A DNA stretch of 64,000 nt, from NCBI GenBank assembly GCA_963736305.1, contig CAVTOD010000007.1:248001-312000 (forward strand). Reading direction: 5' to 3'. Shown piece after piece: positions 7,963-16,521 of the stretch (the first letter of the stretch is position 1; the number at the start of each line of letters is the position of its first letter). The position numbers and the translations under genes were made by a program. Source of the DNA: DASUPK01 sp963736305 (lineage in GTDB: Bacteria; Actinomycetota; Thermoleophilia; Solirubrobacterales; 70-9). The notes below the pieces were generated by a model. It did no database searches. It saw only the letters and a list, made by a program, of their open reading frames with translations, and was not told where the DNA came from.

Positions 7963-8358
7963 CTACTCCCGCAGCCCGGCGGCTTCGAGGGCCTGCTCTC
8001 TGCTGCCGTAATAGTCGAGGCGCACGCATTTGCCGTCTCGCAGCGTCCACACCGCAGCGTCGACACGTTCCACATCGACGCCACTCTGGCGTCCCCTGGC
8101 GTGAACGCGGAGAACCGCGACGACGCGCTCACCGGCCTCAATGAACTCCTCCGGATCCCAACGCCAGCTCTCCCAACTGCTCTCCCAATCGGCCTGCCAA
8201 CGAGCCAGTCCTTCGAACCCACGGTACTCACCGGAGTCCGGTATGTCGTGGTCGTAGATCTCGATCTCCGGGTCGCAAGCTGCGAGAGCAGATTCCATGT
8301 CGCCGCGTAGGTACGCGTCATAGGAACCGCGCACTATCTCCACGTTCTCCTCCGACAT
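7963..8358 (-). CDS. NTF2/SnoaL-like protein
   Basis: The 131-residue protein starts MSEENVEIVRGSYDAYLRGD and ends EQALEAAGLRE, the hallmark of the expanded NTF2-like family of this lineage. The middle (CDPEIEIYDHDIPDSGEYRG, then WDPEEFIEAGERVVAVLRVH) gives the cone-shaped alpha+beta fold with an acidic pocket. No catalytic function is established for these proteins; members of the wider fold include ketosteroid isomerases and SnoaL cyclases. A GATACT box nine bases upstream suggests near-leaderless expression. An SPR palindrome half follows its stop codon. Confidence 0.8.
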   Translation of the reverse strand: MSEENVEIVRGSYDAYLRGDMESALAACDPEIEIYDHDIPDSGEYRGFEGLARWQADWESSWESWRWDPEEFIEAGERVVAVLRVHARGRQSGVDVERVDAAVWTLRDGKCVRLDYYGSREQALEAAGLRE

Positions 8359-8367
8359 CGCCCACGC

Positions 8368-8373
8368 AGTATC
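8368..8373 (-). promoter_or_regulatory. -10 box GATACT of the NTF2-like gene
   Basis: On the minus strand, GATACT is followed by nine bases and ATG. The same box and spacing precede NTF2-like starts at 9332, 18026, 28204 and 42336 and the remnant at 22277. Confidence 0.6.
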
Positions 8374-8473
8374 TCGCTTGGGCAGTCGTCAGTATCCGCC
8401 GATTGGACCAGGGGGGTGATCGCAACAGGTCGCGTCCCTGGAAACCGCCCGACGACTGGGGGTGTCAGTAGCC

Positions 8474-8830
8474 CTAGTCCAGGTCGTCGATCTCGCCCTG
8501 GTACTGGGCCATGCCGCGGGCGATGCCCTCACCGATCAGGGCGTCGATGACACCTTGGGACTCGATGATCTGGTCGGCCCGCAGGACCCGGCGCTGGAAC
8601 TCCTCGTCGGCGCGTAGCGCGCCGACCTGCTCCTCGCTGCCGCGCAACAGGGCGAAGCCCTGCAGGTCGCCGCCGTGGGGCCCTAGGAGGGCGACCTCGA
8701 AGTCCTCGATCTTGCCGTCGCTCTGGAGCCCTCCCCAGTACTCGACGCTCTCGTTGAATACCTGGACGGCGCGCTTCTCGCGTCCGCGCACCACCTGACC
8801 CCACCCGATGAACAGTGCGGCATCAGCCAT
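8474..8830 (-). CDS. Conserved small protein of unknown function
   Basis: The 118-residue product starts MADAALFIGWGQVVRGREKR and contains VFNESVEYWGGLQSDGKIED, VALLGPHGGDLQGFALLRG and RRVLRADQIIESQGVID. It has a dimeric alpha/beta-barrel-like look and no catalytic motif. Similar proteins are, as far as I recall, found near NTF2-like genes in this phylum, but I cannot verify that here. GGAGTGATCA lies just upstream of the ATG as a weak ribosome binding site. It sits alone between two NTF2-like genes on the same strand. I do not assign a function. Confidence 0.65.
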   Translation of the reverse strand: MADAALFIGWGQVVRGREKRAVQVFNESVEYWGGLQSDGKIEDFEVALLGPHGGDLQGFALLRGSEEQVGALRADEEFQRRVLRADQIIESQGVIDALIGEGIARGMAQYQGEIDDLD

Positions 8831-8936
8831 TGATCACTCCTTTGATCGGCCTGCCTTGGGCCTCTTCGACCCTACTCCGCGCTGGGGCACGCGGCAAGTC
8901 CAACAAGACTGGGAGTGTCAGCAGTCCAGAGATCGC

Positions 8937-9332
8937 CTACTCCGATAGCCCGGCGGCTTCGAGGGCTCTGTCCCTGTCGCCGTAGTCGATGAAATGGGTG
9001 AGCAGCCCGTTACGAAACGTGGCCACAACCGTGAACGGCACCTCGGTCTCGACCCCGCTTTCCTTCCCGACGGCCCGGAGCGTGCCCAGCGCCAGCACCC
9101 GATCACCCAAATCACGGAAGTCGTCGCAGTCGACCCTCCAATGGTCAAAGTGCCGAGCGAGGTCCTCGTGCCAGGCTCGGGCCGCGTCAACGCCGGTCAA
9201 GTCCCCTTCGAGATCAGCCAACCAGTGTTCCCACCTAATTTCGGGGTCCATCGACCGAAGCATGCCCGGAATGTCCTTGCGGTTCCACCGCTCGATGCCC
9301 TCTCTAAGCAGATCGACGTTCTCCTCCGACAT
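8937..9332 (-). CDS. NTF2/SnoaL-like protein
   Basis: The 131-residue protein runs from MSEENVDLLREGIERWNRKD to DRDRALEAAGLSE. MDPEIRWEHWLADLEGDLTG, GDRVLALGTLRA and EVPFTVVATFRNGLLTHFID follow the fold order of the family. The start is fixed by the MSEENV signature and by GATACT nine bases upstream, although the frame is open for another 87 codons. An SPR palindrome (9360-9382) lies just upstream of the promoter. The function is unknown. Confidence 0.8.
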   Translation of the reverse strand: MSEENVDLLREGIERWNRKDIPGMLRSMDPEIRWEHWLADLEGDLTGVDAARAWHEDLARHFDHWRVDCDDFRDLGDRVLALGTLRAVGKESGVETEVPFTVVATFRNGLLTHFIDYGDRDRALEAAGLSE

Positions 9333-9341
9333 CGCCCGACC

Positions 9342-9347
9342 AGTATC
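9342..9347 (-). promoter_or_regulatory. -10 box GATACT of the NTF2-like gene
   Basis: GATACT lies nine bases before the ATG at 9332, with no ribosome binding site. Confidence 0.6.
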
Positions 9348-9359
9348 TCGCGCAAAACC

Positions 9360-9382
9360 GCCGCTTTTCCATGCAAAGCGGC
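9360..9382. repeat. SPR palindrome, type I
   Basis: GCCGCTTT(TCCATGC)AAAGCGGC is a perfect 8-bp stem. Close relatives lie at 14411, 15857, 20311, 22301 and 22845 and around 16518/17980. Confidence 0.65.
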
Positions 9383-9582
9383 AATCTGCGCCCGGGAAAT
9401 CCTCCCGACGAACGCGCCTCTCGTTCCGGACGCCTTCGGGGCGACTTAGGAAGCCGGAGTAAGCTAGTTGGGCTGGCGCTGCGGTCAGATCATTTTCCTC
9501 GGTGCCCGCAACTTCGCTCGCTGGGTCATCCCTCTTCCTTCCGTGCGACCCGCTACAGAGGGCACGAAAGGTTCGATGTCTT

Positions 9583-9774
9583 ATGACCCCCAGCACGCTG
9601 TCCCAACGAGCAGCACGACGGCGCGGCGAGTTCCATCACGCCGACGGCGACCGTCGTGTCGCCCTAGCGCTCGAAGCACACCGCCACCTCAACACCTCCG
9701 GCTCGGGCCGGGCCCTATCCAGTGCTGAGAGGGGGAGACGGTGGCATGACCGAAACGACTCCCTAGCTCTCTGA
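9583..9774 (+). CDS. Small hypothetical protein
   Basis: A 63-residue frame from the ATG at 9583 reads MTPSTLSQRAARRRGEFHHA and later RVALALEAHRHLN. It is basic and resembles nothing I recognise. No good ribosome binding site is visible. The surrounding stretch 9383-9928 otherwise shows no gene, only a decayed GAAGCCGGAGTAAG that may be an NTF2 3' end at 9450-9463. It could be non-coding. Confidence 0.25.
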   Translation: MTPSTLSQRAARRRGEFHHADGDRRVALALEAHRHLNTSGSGRALSSAERGRRWHDRNDSLAL

Positions 9775-9928
9775 GATCCTCGAGTCGGAGCGGCCGCGTT
9801 CTCAGCAGCGCCGCTTGGTGTTGGCTGTCGCAGCTCGTAATCACAAGGACGCGAAGCCCGGGTGGCCCTTCGAGACAGTCGATGTATCTAGGGGCACCCC
9901 GAGTCGGCACTCTGCTGAACCAAAGGGG

Positions 9929-10732
9929 GTGGTGAGATTGCGGAGGGAAGCTCCTCCGAAGCCGACTGCCGCCGAGCGCGAGGTGGCTGATCTGCTGCGG
10001 ATCGAGGCCGATCCCGACGCGGCCAGAGCCGTCCTGGATCGCGTCCCCCTCTGGTTCCACACCTTCTCGCTCGAGCGCTCCGACCAGCTCTATACGCCCG
10101 GCGTCGCCCGCAACCACCGCTACCGGGTCCCCGCCCTTCCCGAGGACTTCAGCGGCATGAGCGTGCTCGACGTTGGCACCTTTGACGGCTTCTACGCGTT
10201 CCTCGCCGAAGCCCGTGGCGCGCGGCGAGTCGTCGCGGTGGACAACGAGCAGTACAGGGCGTGGGTCCGGGCGCGCTGGGGTGTCGAGCTTGAGGGGGGC
10301 GAGGGGTTCACAGCGATCCGGGAGTTGCTCCACTCGACAGTCGAGTACCGTCGTCTTAACGCCTTCGATCTCGACCTGCTCGAGGAAACGTTCGACTTCA
10401 TCCTCTGCTTCGGGATCCTGCACCGGGTGGACAACCCGATGGGACTGCTCAAGGTGCTTCGACGGTGCCTCTCGGCAGAAGGCCGGGTGCTTCTCGAGAC
10501 CTACGGCTCAGCGGATCGGGCGCTCGACGCCCCGGCTGCCATCCACGCCTATGAGCCAGGCGAGGTCTACGCTCACGATGACTTCGTGTACTGGGGCTTC
10601 ACCCCCGCAGGTTTGGACGCGATGGCCTGCCATGCGGACTTCGAGGGCTTCGAGTTGATCGACGCGCCGGTCATCGACGGTCATCCGCGCGTCATCGGAA
10701 CGCTGCGCCGCCCCGCCATGCGTCGCCCCTAG
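9929..10732 (+). CDS. Class I SAM methyltransferase, DUF1698/CmoB-like
   Basis: The 267-residue product has the SAM-binding motif I SVLDVGTFDGFYAFLAEARG and the acidic end of strand 2 (RRVVAVDNEQY). Motif IV is FDFILCFGILHRVDNPMGLL and a late block is GRVLLETYG. The GxFDGFY form is typical of the DUF1698/CmoB-like group, some of which modify tRNA wobble uridine or small metabolites; the substrate here is unknown. The GTG at 9929 follows AAAGGGGG; a GTG at 9815 would add an unconvincing 38-residue extension. It lies between an NTF2-like gene and an IS110 element. Confidence 0.75.
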   Translation: MVRLRREAPPKPTAAEREVADLLRIEADPDAARAVLDRVPLWFHTFSLERSDQLYTPGVARNHRYRVPALPEDFSGMSVLDVGTFDGFYAFLAEARGARRVVAVDNEQYRAWVRARWGVELEGGEGFTAIRELLHSTVEYRRLNAFDLDLLEETFDFILCFGILHRVDNPMGLLKVLRRCLSAEGRVLLETYGSADRALDAPAAIHAYEPGEVYAHDDFVYWGFTPAGLDAMACHADFEGFELIDAPVIDGHPRVIGTLRRPAMRRP

Positions 10733-10899
10733 ATCGAATCGGAAGCCCCGATATGTTGCGCGCCACGACGCACGGATAGTCGAACGAACTCGTCTTCCTG
10801 CGTAACGGGGAGGGCGGTGTCGCTTCGCGCGACGGATGAAAATCAACCCCCCGCCACGCAGAGCACCTCCAATTTGCGAGAGTTCTCCATGGGCGTCGG

Positions 10900-12174
10900 C
10901 TATGACGACCAGCTAAAGCGCAGGTTCTGGGGCTGATCCCTGCCGCGTTGCTTGAGATGCGCGCCCCGGTGTCGCACCGGCCCCTTTTTTCTCTGCCCGC
11001 GCTGCCAGTCGGCGACCGTGCGCTTGTAGGCGACCTCGGCCTGGCGGGCGAGTTCACGCTCGGCGCTGCGCATCGCCGCGTTGGTCGACCAGAGCCCCCG
11101 CTCGACCTCGCCCTTTGGAGCGCCGGCCCTGAGCTCCAGTCGGCGCAGCTTCTTGCGGGTGAGGGTGGGCTGGCCGTAGGCGTAGTCCTCGCCCCGGGTG
11201 AGCATGCACCAGAACAAACAGGCGAGCTTTCGCGAGGCGGCGGTGATCGCGACCTGGTGGCCGCGGCGGGCGCGGATCCGCTCATAGAAGGCCCGGATCG
11301 GGCCCGGGTTTCTGACCGCGCTCCACGATGCCTCGACCAGGGCATGGCGCGCCGAGGCCGAGCCCTGCTTTGAGATCCGCCCCCGGCTCGCTGCACTCTG
11401 CCCCGACTGGCGCACCTTCGGATCGAGCCCCAGGTAGCCGACCAGCTTCTGGCGAGACGGGAAGCGGCCGATCTCACCGATCGCCGCCATGAAGGTGGCC
11501 GCGGTGATCACGTTCACTCCCGGCACCGTCATCAGGCGGCGGATCTCGGGTGAGCGAAGCGCCTCGGCGGCGATCACCCGCTCTGCCGCTGCGATCTCTG
11601 CCTCGCAGAAGTCGAGCTGGCGAAGGCAGCCCTCGACGGTCTCCCGCTCATCGGCGGGCAACTCGACCGTCTCGAGCCAGCGCCGGCCCTGGATCCCGAA
11701 CAGGTCTGAGACCTTGGGGCGCTCGATCAGCCTGCGCATCAGCGCAGCGTGGATCTCGTTCTTGGCCTTGGTCTTGACCCGGACCAGCTGGGAGCGGCGC
11801 CCCAGCCGCCGGCGCATCGTCCGGGTGGGCTCGTCGGGGACCCAGACCGAATCGAGGGAGCCCCCGGCCAGCAGCTTCGCCAGCGCCCGGGCATCGAGGC
11901 GGTCGGTCTTCGCCCGGGCTCCGCGGATCCCGGTGTCGGTGGGTGAGGCGACCACCACCCGGGCGACGTGGGGGCGGATAATCCGCGCCACCTCCCAGGC
12001 GTTGCCCGAGACCTCGAGTGCGACCTGGTCGTCTTTGCCCAGGCTCCGGGCGAAGAGCTCCAGCTCCTCGGTGGCCATCTTGATCCGTCCCGCAGAGCGG
12101 ATCTCACCCGCCTCGGCGATCGCGACCTCGCAGAAGTCGCGGTGGATATCGAGACCGATCGATCTCATCGTCAT
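10900..12174 (-). CDS. IS110-family transposase (DEDD)
   Basis: The 424-residue protein has the RuvC-like DEDD start MTMRSIGLDIHRDFCEVAIA, a second acidic residue in DQVALEVSGNAWEV, and GARAKTDRLDARALAKLL with the last two Asp. The C-terminal Transposase_20 region follows (LMTVPGVNVITAATFMAAIG, then QKLVGYLGLDPKVRQSG). The start is set by the conserved MTMRSIG also seen in the second copy. It carries out bridge-RNA-guided recombination in known IS110 elements. It appears intact. Confidence 0.92.
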   Translation of the reverse strand: MTMRSIGLDIHRDFCEVAIAEAGEIRSAGRIKMATEELELFARSLGKDDQVALEVSGNAWEVARIIRPHVARVVVASPTDTGIRGARAKTDRLDARALAKLLAGGSLDSVWVPDEPTRTMRRRLGRRSQLVRVKTKAKNEIHAALMRRLIERPKVSDLFGIQGRRWLETVELPADERETVEGCLRQLDFCEAEIAAAERVIAAEALRSPEIRRLMTVPGVNVITAATFMAAIGEIGRFPSRQKLVGYLGLDPKVRQSGQSAASRGRISKQGSASARHALVEASWSAVRNPGPIRAFYERIRARRGHQVAITAASRKLACLFWCMLTRGEDYAYGQPTLTRKKLRRLELRAGAPKGEVERGLWSTNAAMRSAERELARQAEVAYKRTVADWQRGQRKKGPVRHRGAHLKQRGRDQPQNLRFSWSS

Positions 12175-12412
12175 GCACTCCTCCTCGTGTTTGGATTGGG
12201 GAGAGCAGACGGACAACGACATCGACGGATTCGTGCTCTGGGCACAACCGGGCCGGTCGCAGGGGCGGCCAGTGAAAAGCCGGGCTCGAAGCCCATCGCG
12301 CAGTAAACGGCCTGTCCAGCCTGCGTTCTCCAGAAGGCCCCTGTTCCGGTGACCCGACGCTAGGCCGGGAGTCGGACGTGGCCTTCGGGGGCAGTTTCAT
12401 GCCCCGAGAAGC
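12175..12412 (-). ncRNA. Candidate bridge-RNA region of IS110 copy A
   Basis: The non-coding 5' part of the element lies between the transposase start and the element end. Its last 105 bp (12308-12412) are identical to 33506-33610 in copy B, while the proximal half differs at scattered positions. IS110 elements known to use bridge RNA encode it in this place. Boundaries and fold are not determined. Confidence 0.45.
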
Positions 12413-12573
12413 GGGAACGCGGACGGCGAGCAACTCGATCAGCGCCGCGACCGTCGATCGGTGTTCCCGCGCTTCTGTCGGTCCGGAGGTAGTCTCAGCT
12501 CCCAGGCCTGAGGGTTAGACAAGATGATCGGGCCTCCTATCCCGCATCTCGACTCAGGAAGAGAGACACGAAC

Positions 12574-12852
12574 ATGGCCGTAGCTTTGATCATGGATTTC
12601 ATGGGGGCGACACTCGACCAGTACGACCAAGTGATCGAGAAGATGGAATTGGGGGGCAAGACGCCGCCGGGCGCGACATTCCACTGGTGCGCCGCGACGG
12701 ACGATGGCATCCGGGTCGTCGACATATGGGACGATCGGGCGACCTTCGACAAGTTCGCGGAGGAGAAGATCGGGCCGATCACGGCCGAGGTCGGGGTGCC
12801 GAACCCGCCCGAGATCACCGAGTACGCGGTCCACGACACGCTCTCGCAGTAA
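12574..12852 (+). CDS. Small dimeric alpha/beta-barrel-like protein
   Basis: The 92-residue product contains MDFMGATLDQYDQVIEKM, GATFHWCAATDDGIRVVDIW and DKFAEEKIGPITAEVGVPNP, the beta-alpha-beta-beta layout of antibiotic-biosynthesis-monooxygenase-like proteins. AGGAAGAGAGACACGAAC precedes the ATG, a clear ribosome binding site, unlike the leaderless NTF2 genes nearby. Enzymatic function is not assured; many such proteins are uncharacterised. It sits between IS110 copy A and the IS30 element. Confidence 0.7.
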   Translation: MAVALIMDFMGATLDQYDQVIEKMELGGKTPPGATFHWCAATDDGIRVVDIWDDRATFDKFAEEKIGPITAEVGVPNPPEITEYAVHDTLSQ

Positions 12853-12993
12853 CCCGCAGTGCGCCGCCGCTGGTCGAGCCGATCGCCTGGGGGAGCTGAG
12901 CCTGGGCCTCGACCCGCGGCGGCGTCAACAGGGGCGCGCCGCGAATCGTTCTCTCCGAGGCACACCCACCCTTGGGCGATAGCCACGACAGAA

Positions 12994-13020
12994 GCGATAC
13001 CTGAGGAGAACGTTCGCCGC
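12994..13020 (+). pseudogene. 5' fragment of an NTF2-like gene
   Basis: GCGATACCTGAGGAGAACGT matches the start region of the NTF2-like genes (GCGATGTCGGAGGAGAACGT) with the ATG changed to ATA. The reading frame stops within 14 codons. A decayed SPR (CTGCTTTCCATTGC) follows at about 13058. The rest of 12853-13085 holds no gene. Confidence 0.5.
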
Positions 13021-13085
13021 CCTTTGCGCGATCAGCAGGACCAGCGCTGAATACCGCTGCTTTCCATTGCGACCTCAACCGGTCA

Positions 13086-14395
13086 CCGCACCACCCCTGA
13101 CGTCTCGCATCGTTCCATCTCCTCCGAGCGCTGTCGAGCGAAGGCCGTAGGCCGAAGCGAGATCAGCGCTCGGCGCCCTGGTCGAGGCCGTCGATCAGCT
13201 CGGCGAGCTTCTCGGCCGGGGTCTGGAAGCCGAGCGTCTTTCGCGGCCGGCGGTTGAGCTTCGCGGCGACCTCGTCGAGGCGCTCCTGGGTGACCCCGGC
13301 GAGGCTCTCTCGCCTTGGGAAGTACTGGCGAAGGAGGCCGTTGGTGTTCTCGTTCGAGCCCCGCTGCCAGGGACTCCGGGGATCGCAGAAGTAGACCTCG
13401 ACCCCGGTGTCGACGGTGAAGCGGCGGTGCTCAGACATCTCCGAACCCTGGTCCCAGGTGAGCGAGCGCCGAAGCTGGGCCGGCAGCGCGGTGATGCTCG
13501 CGGCAAGCGCGTCCGCGACCCGCTCGGCCTCCGTTCCCTCCGGCAGGGCGACGAGCTGGCAGTAGCGCGTTTGGCGCTCGACCAGGGTCGCGATCGCCGC
13601 GGCGCTCTGGCGGTTTCCCATCAGCAGATCGCCCTCCCAGTGGCCGGGAACGGCGCGGTCTGCGACCTCGGGCGGCCGGGCGGAGATCATCACCATGTCG
13701 GTGAGCTTCCCCTGGCCCTGGCCCTTTGACGATTGCGAGCGGGCATATCGCCTTGACCGACCTCGCCTCAGGTGCCGGTGAAGCTCGCGCTTTAGTGCTC
13801 CGCGCGCCTGGACGTAGAGGGCGCGGTAGATCGTCTCGTGGGAGACCTGCATCGCCTCATTGTCGGGGTGGGCAAGCCGCAGCCAGCCCGCGATCTGCTC
13901 GGGGGAATGGTCCTCGCGAAGGCGCTCTTCAACCACCCGGCGAAGCTCGGGGCAGAGCTCGAGCTTGGTCGGCCGGGGCCGGCGGGCCCGGCGCCGGGTC
14001 TCGCGGTCCGCTGTGTGGGCGCGGTAGCGGCGCCGCCCACCGCAGCGGTTGATCTCACGGGCGATCGTCGTATGGGAGCGGCGGAGCGCTCGGGCGATGG
14101 CGCGGGCCGAGTGCCCGCGGGCGATCCCGCGCGAGATCTCCTCGCGCTCCTCGAGACTGAGGCAGCGCTCGGGGCGCCGTCGGAGCCTCGGCCGGATCCC
14201 TCCCGCTCTTGCCAGGTAGCCGCTCACGGTCCCCCGGGCGAGGCCGAGCCGGCGGCCGATCTCGCGATCGCTCAGGCCCTCCGCTCGCAGCTCCCAGATC
14301 TCGTCCTTGATGGCCTCGGTCAGGTAGTGGCCCTTTGGCATCTCCGCACCTCCATCGTTCGTCAGCGAAGTCGCTGACTCTCTCGGGTGGTGCGG
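13086..14395 (-). mobile_element. IS30-family element
   Basis: The ends are the 11-bp inverted repeats CCGCACCACCC (13086-13096) and GGGTGGTGCGG (14385-14395). They enclose one IS30 transposase. A GTCAGCGAAGTCGCTGAC palindrome lies just inside the right end. Size is about 1310 bp. No clear target duplication was found. Confidence 0.75.
13163..14341 (-). CDS. IS30-family transposase
   Basis: The 392-residue protein begins MPKGHYLTEAIKDEIWELRA with two helix-turn-helix motifs (LSDREIGRRLGLARGTVSGY and HSARAIARALRRSHTTIARE). The catalytic DDE core comprises VPGHWEGDLLMG, LTWDQGSEM and WQRGSNENTNGLLRQYFP. The C-terminus RRPRKTLGFQTPAEKL is typical of IS30. The start at 14341 excludes an upstream open frame rich in basic shadow sequence. 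It appears intact. Confidence 0.92.
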   Translation of the reverse strand: MPKGHYLTEAIKDEIWELRAEGLSDREIGRRLGLARGTVSGYLARAGGIRPRLRRRPERCLSLEEREEISRGIARGHSARAIARALRRSHTTIAREINRCGGRRRYRAHTADRETRRRARRPRPTKLELCPELRRVVEERLREDHSPEQIAGWLRLAHPDNEAMQVSHETIYRALYVQARGALKRELHRHLRRGRSRRYARSQSSKGQGQGKLTDMVMISARPPEVADRAVPGHWEGDLLMGNRQSAAAIATLVERQTRYCQLVALPEGTEAERVADALAASITALPAQLRRSLTWDQGSEMSEHRRFTVDTGVEVYFCDPRSPWQRGSNENTNGLLRQYFPRRESLAGVTQERLDEVAAKLNRRPRKTLGFQTPAEKLAELIDGLDQGAER

Positions 14396-14410
14396 CGGAG
14401 GTTTGAATCC

Positions 14411-14443
14411 GCCATGCAAAGCGCCGCTTTCGTCCCAAGCGGC
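14411..14443. repeat. Composite SPR (type I plus type II)
   Basis: GCCATGCAAAGC is followed directly by GCCGCTTTCGTCCCAAGCGGC, a hairpin with a 7-bp stem. It lies next to the IS30 right end, in the same type I / type II order as 15857-15902. Confidence 0.55.
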
Positions 14444-14559
14444 TATCGAAACGCCGCGGCTCGCCCGCCGTTCCTCAGCCTCCGACGCATGTTGGCGGTG
14501 TTGTCCTTGCCCCAGCCGGCGAAGGCGTGGGCCAGGAGCTCGGCGTTCGACGCGCTCAT
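14443..14559 (-). pseudogene. Truncated ORF coupled to the MBL-fold gene
   Basis: The frame starts MSASNAELLAHAFAGWGKDN through an ATGA overlap with the metallohydrolase stop and ends after 38 codons at the SPR/IS30 junction. The N-terminal helix looks like an NTF2-like or similar fold, so a longer coupled gene was probably cut by the repeat or IS insertion. Confidence 0.45.
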
Positions 14560-15662
14560 GCTTCCTCCGTTTGGATCGACTGCACTTCCCGGCGTCGGTT
14601 GCCGCCACCCTGCGCTTCCAGGTCTCGCGCCAGCAGGGCCATGCGAAAGAACGCGGCGATCAGCTCGCGCGGCCCGGGTAGTTTGGCGGCGCCGCGGCGG
14701 TGGGCGTCGATCGTGCCCACGCTGACCAGCGCCCGCTCGGGAGCGAGCCAGTCCGCGAAGCCCCGCTCGGCGATCTCGTCGCCGAGGACGAGCTCGCGCG
14801 CCGTCTCGGGAGGCGACATTCCGGAAGTGAGACGTTGCCGCGCCGCCTGGTCGAGCCAGCGCCAGTAATCGATCAGTTGCCGCACCTCCTCGCGACCGCA
14901 GACCGGGCCGTGGCCGGGGACGAACCGCTCGGCGCCGAGCTCGAGCAGGCGCTCGAGTGCCGCCACCCAGCCCTCGAGCGGCCCCGCCCACATGATCGGG
15001 GTGACGCCGATGAAGAGGATGTCGGCCGCGATCGCCACGTTCGCGTCCGGAACCCAGACGATCAGGTCACCAGGGGTGTGTGCCGGGCCGACCTCGATCA
15101 GGCGCAGTTCGCGGCCGCCGACCTCGAGCTCGAGCTCTCCCGAGAAGATGCGGGTCGGGGGCACGAGCCGCATCTCGTCGAACTCGAAGGGCGCGAGCGC
15201 CTCGCGGGCGTAGGCGGCGATCACGCCGACATCCCCGCGCCGCGGATAAGGGAGCGGCAGCGAGCCGGCGAGCCGCAGAGCGCCCGCTAGCGCCCCGAAG
15301 CGCTTCAGCTCGGCGGGGGACTCATCCTCCATGACCGCCGTTGCCGCCTTGGTGGCGACGATCTCCGCTCCTCGTACCTCCTGGTTTCCCCACCAGTGGT
15401 CACCGTCGGAGTGGGTGTTGACGAGCGTTTCGATTGGCGCGTCACGGATCAGTGGAGCCATCGCGGTGAGCATGCGGCGTGTCAGCCGCGGATCCCACAG
15501 CGTGTCGACCAGCAGCGACGCGCGGTCGCCGATCACCAGGCTCGCGTTGCTCTCACCGAGCAGTCCGTTCGGCTGCAGCCAGGCGTGGACGCCCGGACCG
15601 ACCTCGGCAAGGCCTCCCTCGTATCTCGCCGGACCGGGATGAAGGGGCGTGACCGCGGGCAC
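14556..15662 (-). CDS. Metallo-beta-lactamase fold hydrolase
   Basis: The 368-residue protein contains the zinc motif VNTHSDGDHWWGN (HxDxDH form), then VGPAHTPGDLIVWVPDANV with a metal-binding His and AADILFIGV. FVPGHGPVCGREE supplies the last His. It therefore has the full binuclear zinc site of MBL-fold hydrolases; the substrate is not predictable from sequence. A C-terminal helical domain (about 270-368) is an addition seen in some subfamilies. The ATG at 15662 has no strong ribosome binding site. Confidence 0.82.
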   Translation of the reverse strand: MPAVTPLHPGPARYEGGLAEVGPGVHAWLQPNGLLGESNASLVIGDRASLLVDTLWDPRLTRRMLTAMAPLIRDAPIETLVNTHSDGDHWWGNQEVRGAEIVATKAATAVMEDESPAELKRFGALAGALRLAGSLPLPYPRRGDVGVIAAYAREALAPFEFDEMRLVPPTRIFSGELELEVGGRELRLIEVGPAHTPGDLIVWVPDANVAIAADILFIGVTPIMWAGPLEGWVAALERLLELGAERFVPGHGPVCGREEVRQLIDYWRWLDQAARQRLTSGMSPPETARELVLGDEIAERGFADWLAPERALVSVGTIDAHRRGAAKLPGPRELIAAFFRMALLARDLEAQGGGNRRREVQSIQTEEA

Positions 15663-15856
15663 GGGGGCAGCCTAACCCGCCCGGGGCAGGGCGACCCTGT
15701 GGCTCGTCAGCGCCACACCCACGCCCTCGCTCTTCGCGCAACGCGAGCGCTTCCGAGAGTGAAACGCACCCGCTCGGTTTGGACGAGATCCAGGAGCGCC
15801 GTCTTCACCCGGGCTCGCTTCCGCTACGCGCGAAAAGCAAGCGCTTGATGAAAAGT

Positions 15857-15902
15857 GCCCCTTTCCATGCAAAGCGGATAGCCCCTTCTCGTCCAAAGCG
15901 GC
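15857..15902. repeat. Composite SPR (type I, ATA, type II)
   Basis: CCCTTTCCATGCAAAGCGG is followed by ATA and GCCCCTTCTCGTCCAAAGCGGC. This is the clearest two-hairpin version of the element, and its reverse complement matches the sequence split by the IS1111-like element at 19018/20298. The 250 bp from 15663 to 15915 hold no gene. Confidence 0.65.
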
Positions 15903-15915
15903 TGTGACCTGCACG

Positions 15916-16452
15916 CTAGTTGGCGCGCCGCACGGACACCGCGAGGCCGGTGAACGCGATCCCGACTATGCCCCCGGCAGTGCCGAAGAGGATGTCTATC
16001 GCCGAGTCGCGCCATCCCGGCTCCAGGGCCGTGTCGAACAGTCGATCGCCGACGTACTCGCCGAGCTCCCAGACGAGGGTGAGGACGATCACCACGGTGA
16101 GCGCCGCCAGCGCCACTGAGGGCCAGTCGCGGATCCGACGGCGCAGCGCCTCAACGAGGGTCCACCCGACGAGACCGCCGCCAACTGCGTGCGCGAACGC
16201 GCTCGTCTTCCACGAGGTGGCGGACGGATCGATCCACATCATCAAGAGGACAACCATGAACCCGAAGGCGACCGGTAGCAGCACCCTCCCGGGCACGCCG
16301 ACGATCCCTGCGGCGAGGAGCCCGCAAAGACACATCGCGCTCATGATCGTGGCGCCGCCGTTGCGTTCATAGACGAAGCTGACCGCGAGCAAGGCGACGA
16401 GAGCTAGTGCAATCGCGAATGCGGGATCGAAGCGAGGGCGCGAGGTATTCAC
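15916..16452 (-). CDS. Multi-pass membrane protein, VanZ/DUF2238-like
   Basis: The protein has about 178 residues and five to six hydrophobic segments (FAIALALVALLAVSFVY, VALAALTVVIVLTLVWELGE and others). The C-terminal block DSAIDILFGTAGGIVGIAF is the DxxxDxxxxxxGG motif of small VanZ/DUF2238-type membrane proteins. Function is unknown. The GTG at 16452 is preferred because TACGCT lies seven bases upstream (leaderless layout); an ATG at 16488 would add 12 residues. Confidence 0.65.
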   Translation of the reverse strand: MNTSRPRFDPAFAIALALVALLAVSFVYERNGGATIMSAMCLCGLLAAGIVGVPGRVLLPVAFGFMVVLLMMWIDPSATSWKTSAFAHAVGGGLVGWTLVEALRRRIRDWPSVALAALTVVIVLTLVWELGEYVGDRLFDTALEPGWRDSAIDILFGTAGGIVGIAFTGLAVSVRRAN

Positions 16453-16521
16453 GGCCCAGAGCGTAGGTGTCACCCGTGGACGTTGCACTACAGGCAGCGG
16501 TTAGCACCGCCGCTTTCCATG

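Larger units (their letters stand above)
10827..12412 (-). mobile_element. IS110-family element, copy A
   Basis: Alignment by eye with the copy at 32027-33610 sets the ends. Both begin GCGCGACGGATGAAA and end CATGCCCCGAGAAGC, and the flanks then diverge. Size is 1586 bp. There are no terminal inverted repeats, as expected for IS110. The 238 bp upstream of the transposase are conserved between copies although non-coding, which fits a bridge-RNA region. Confidence 0.8.
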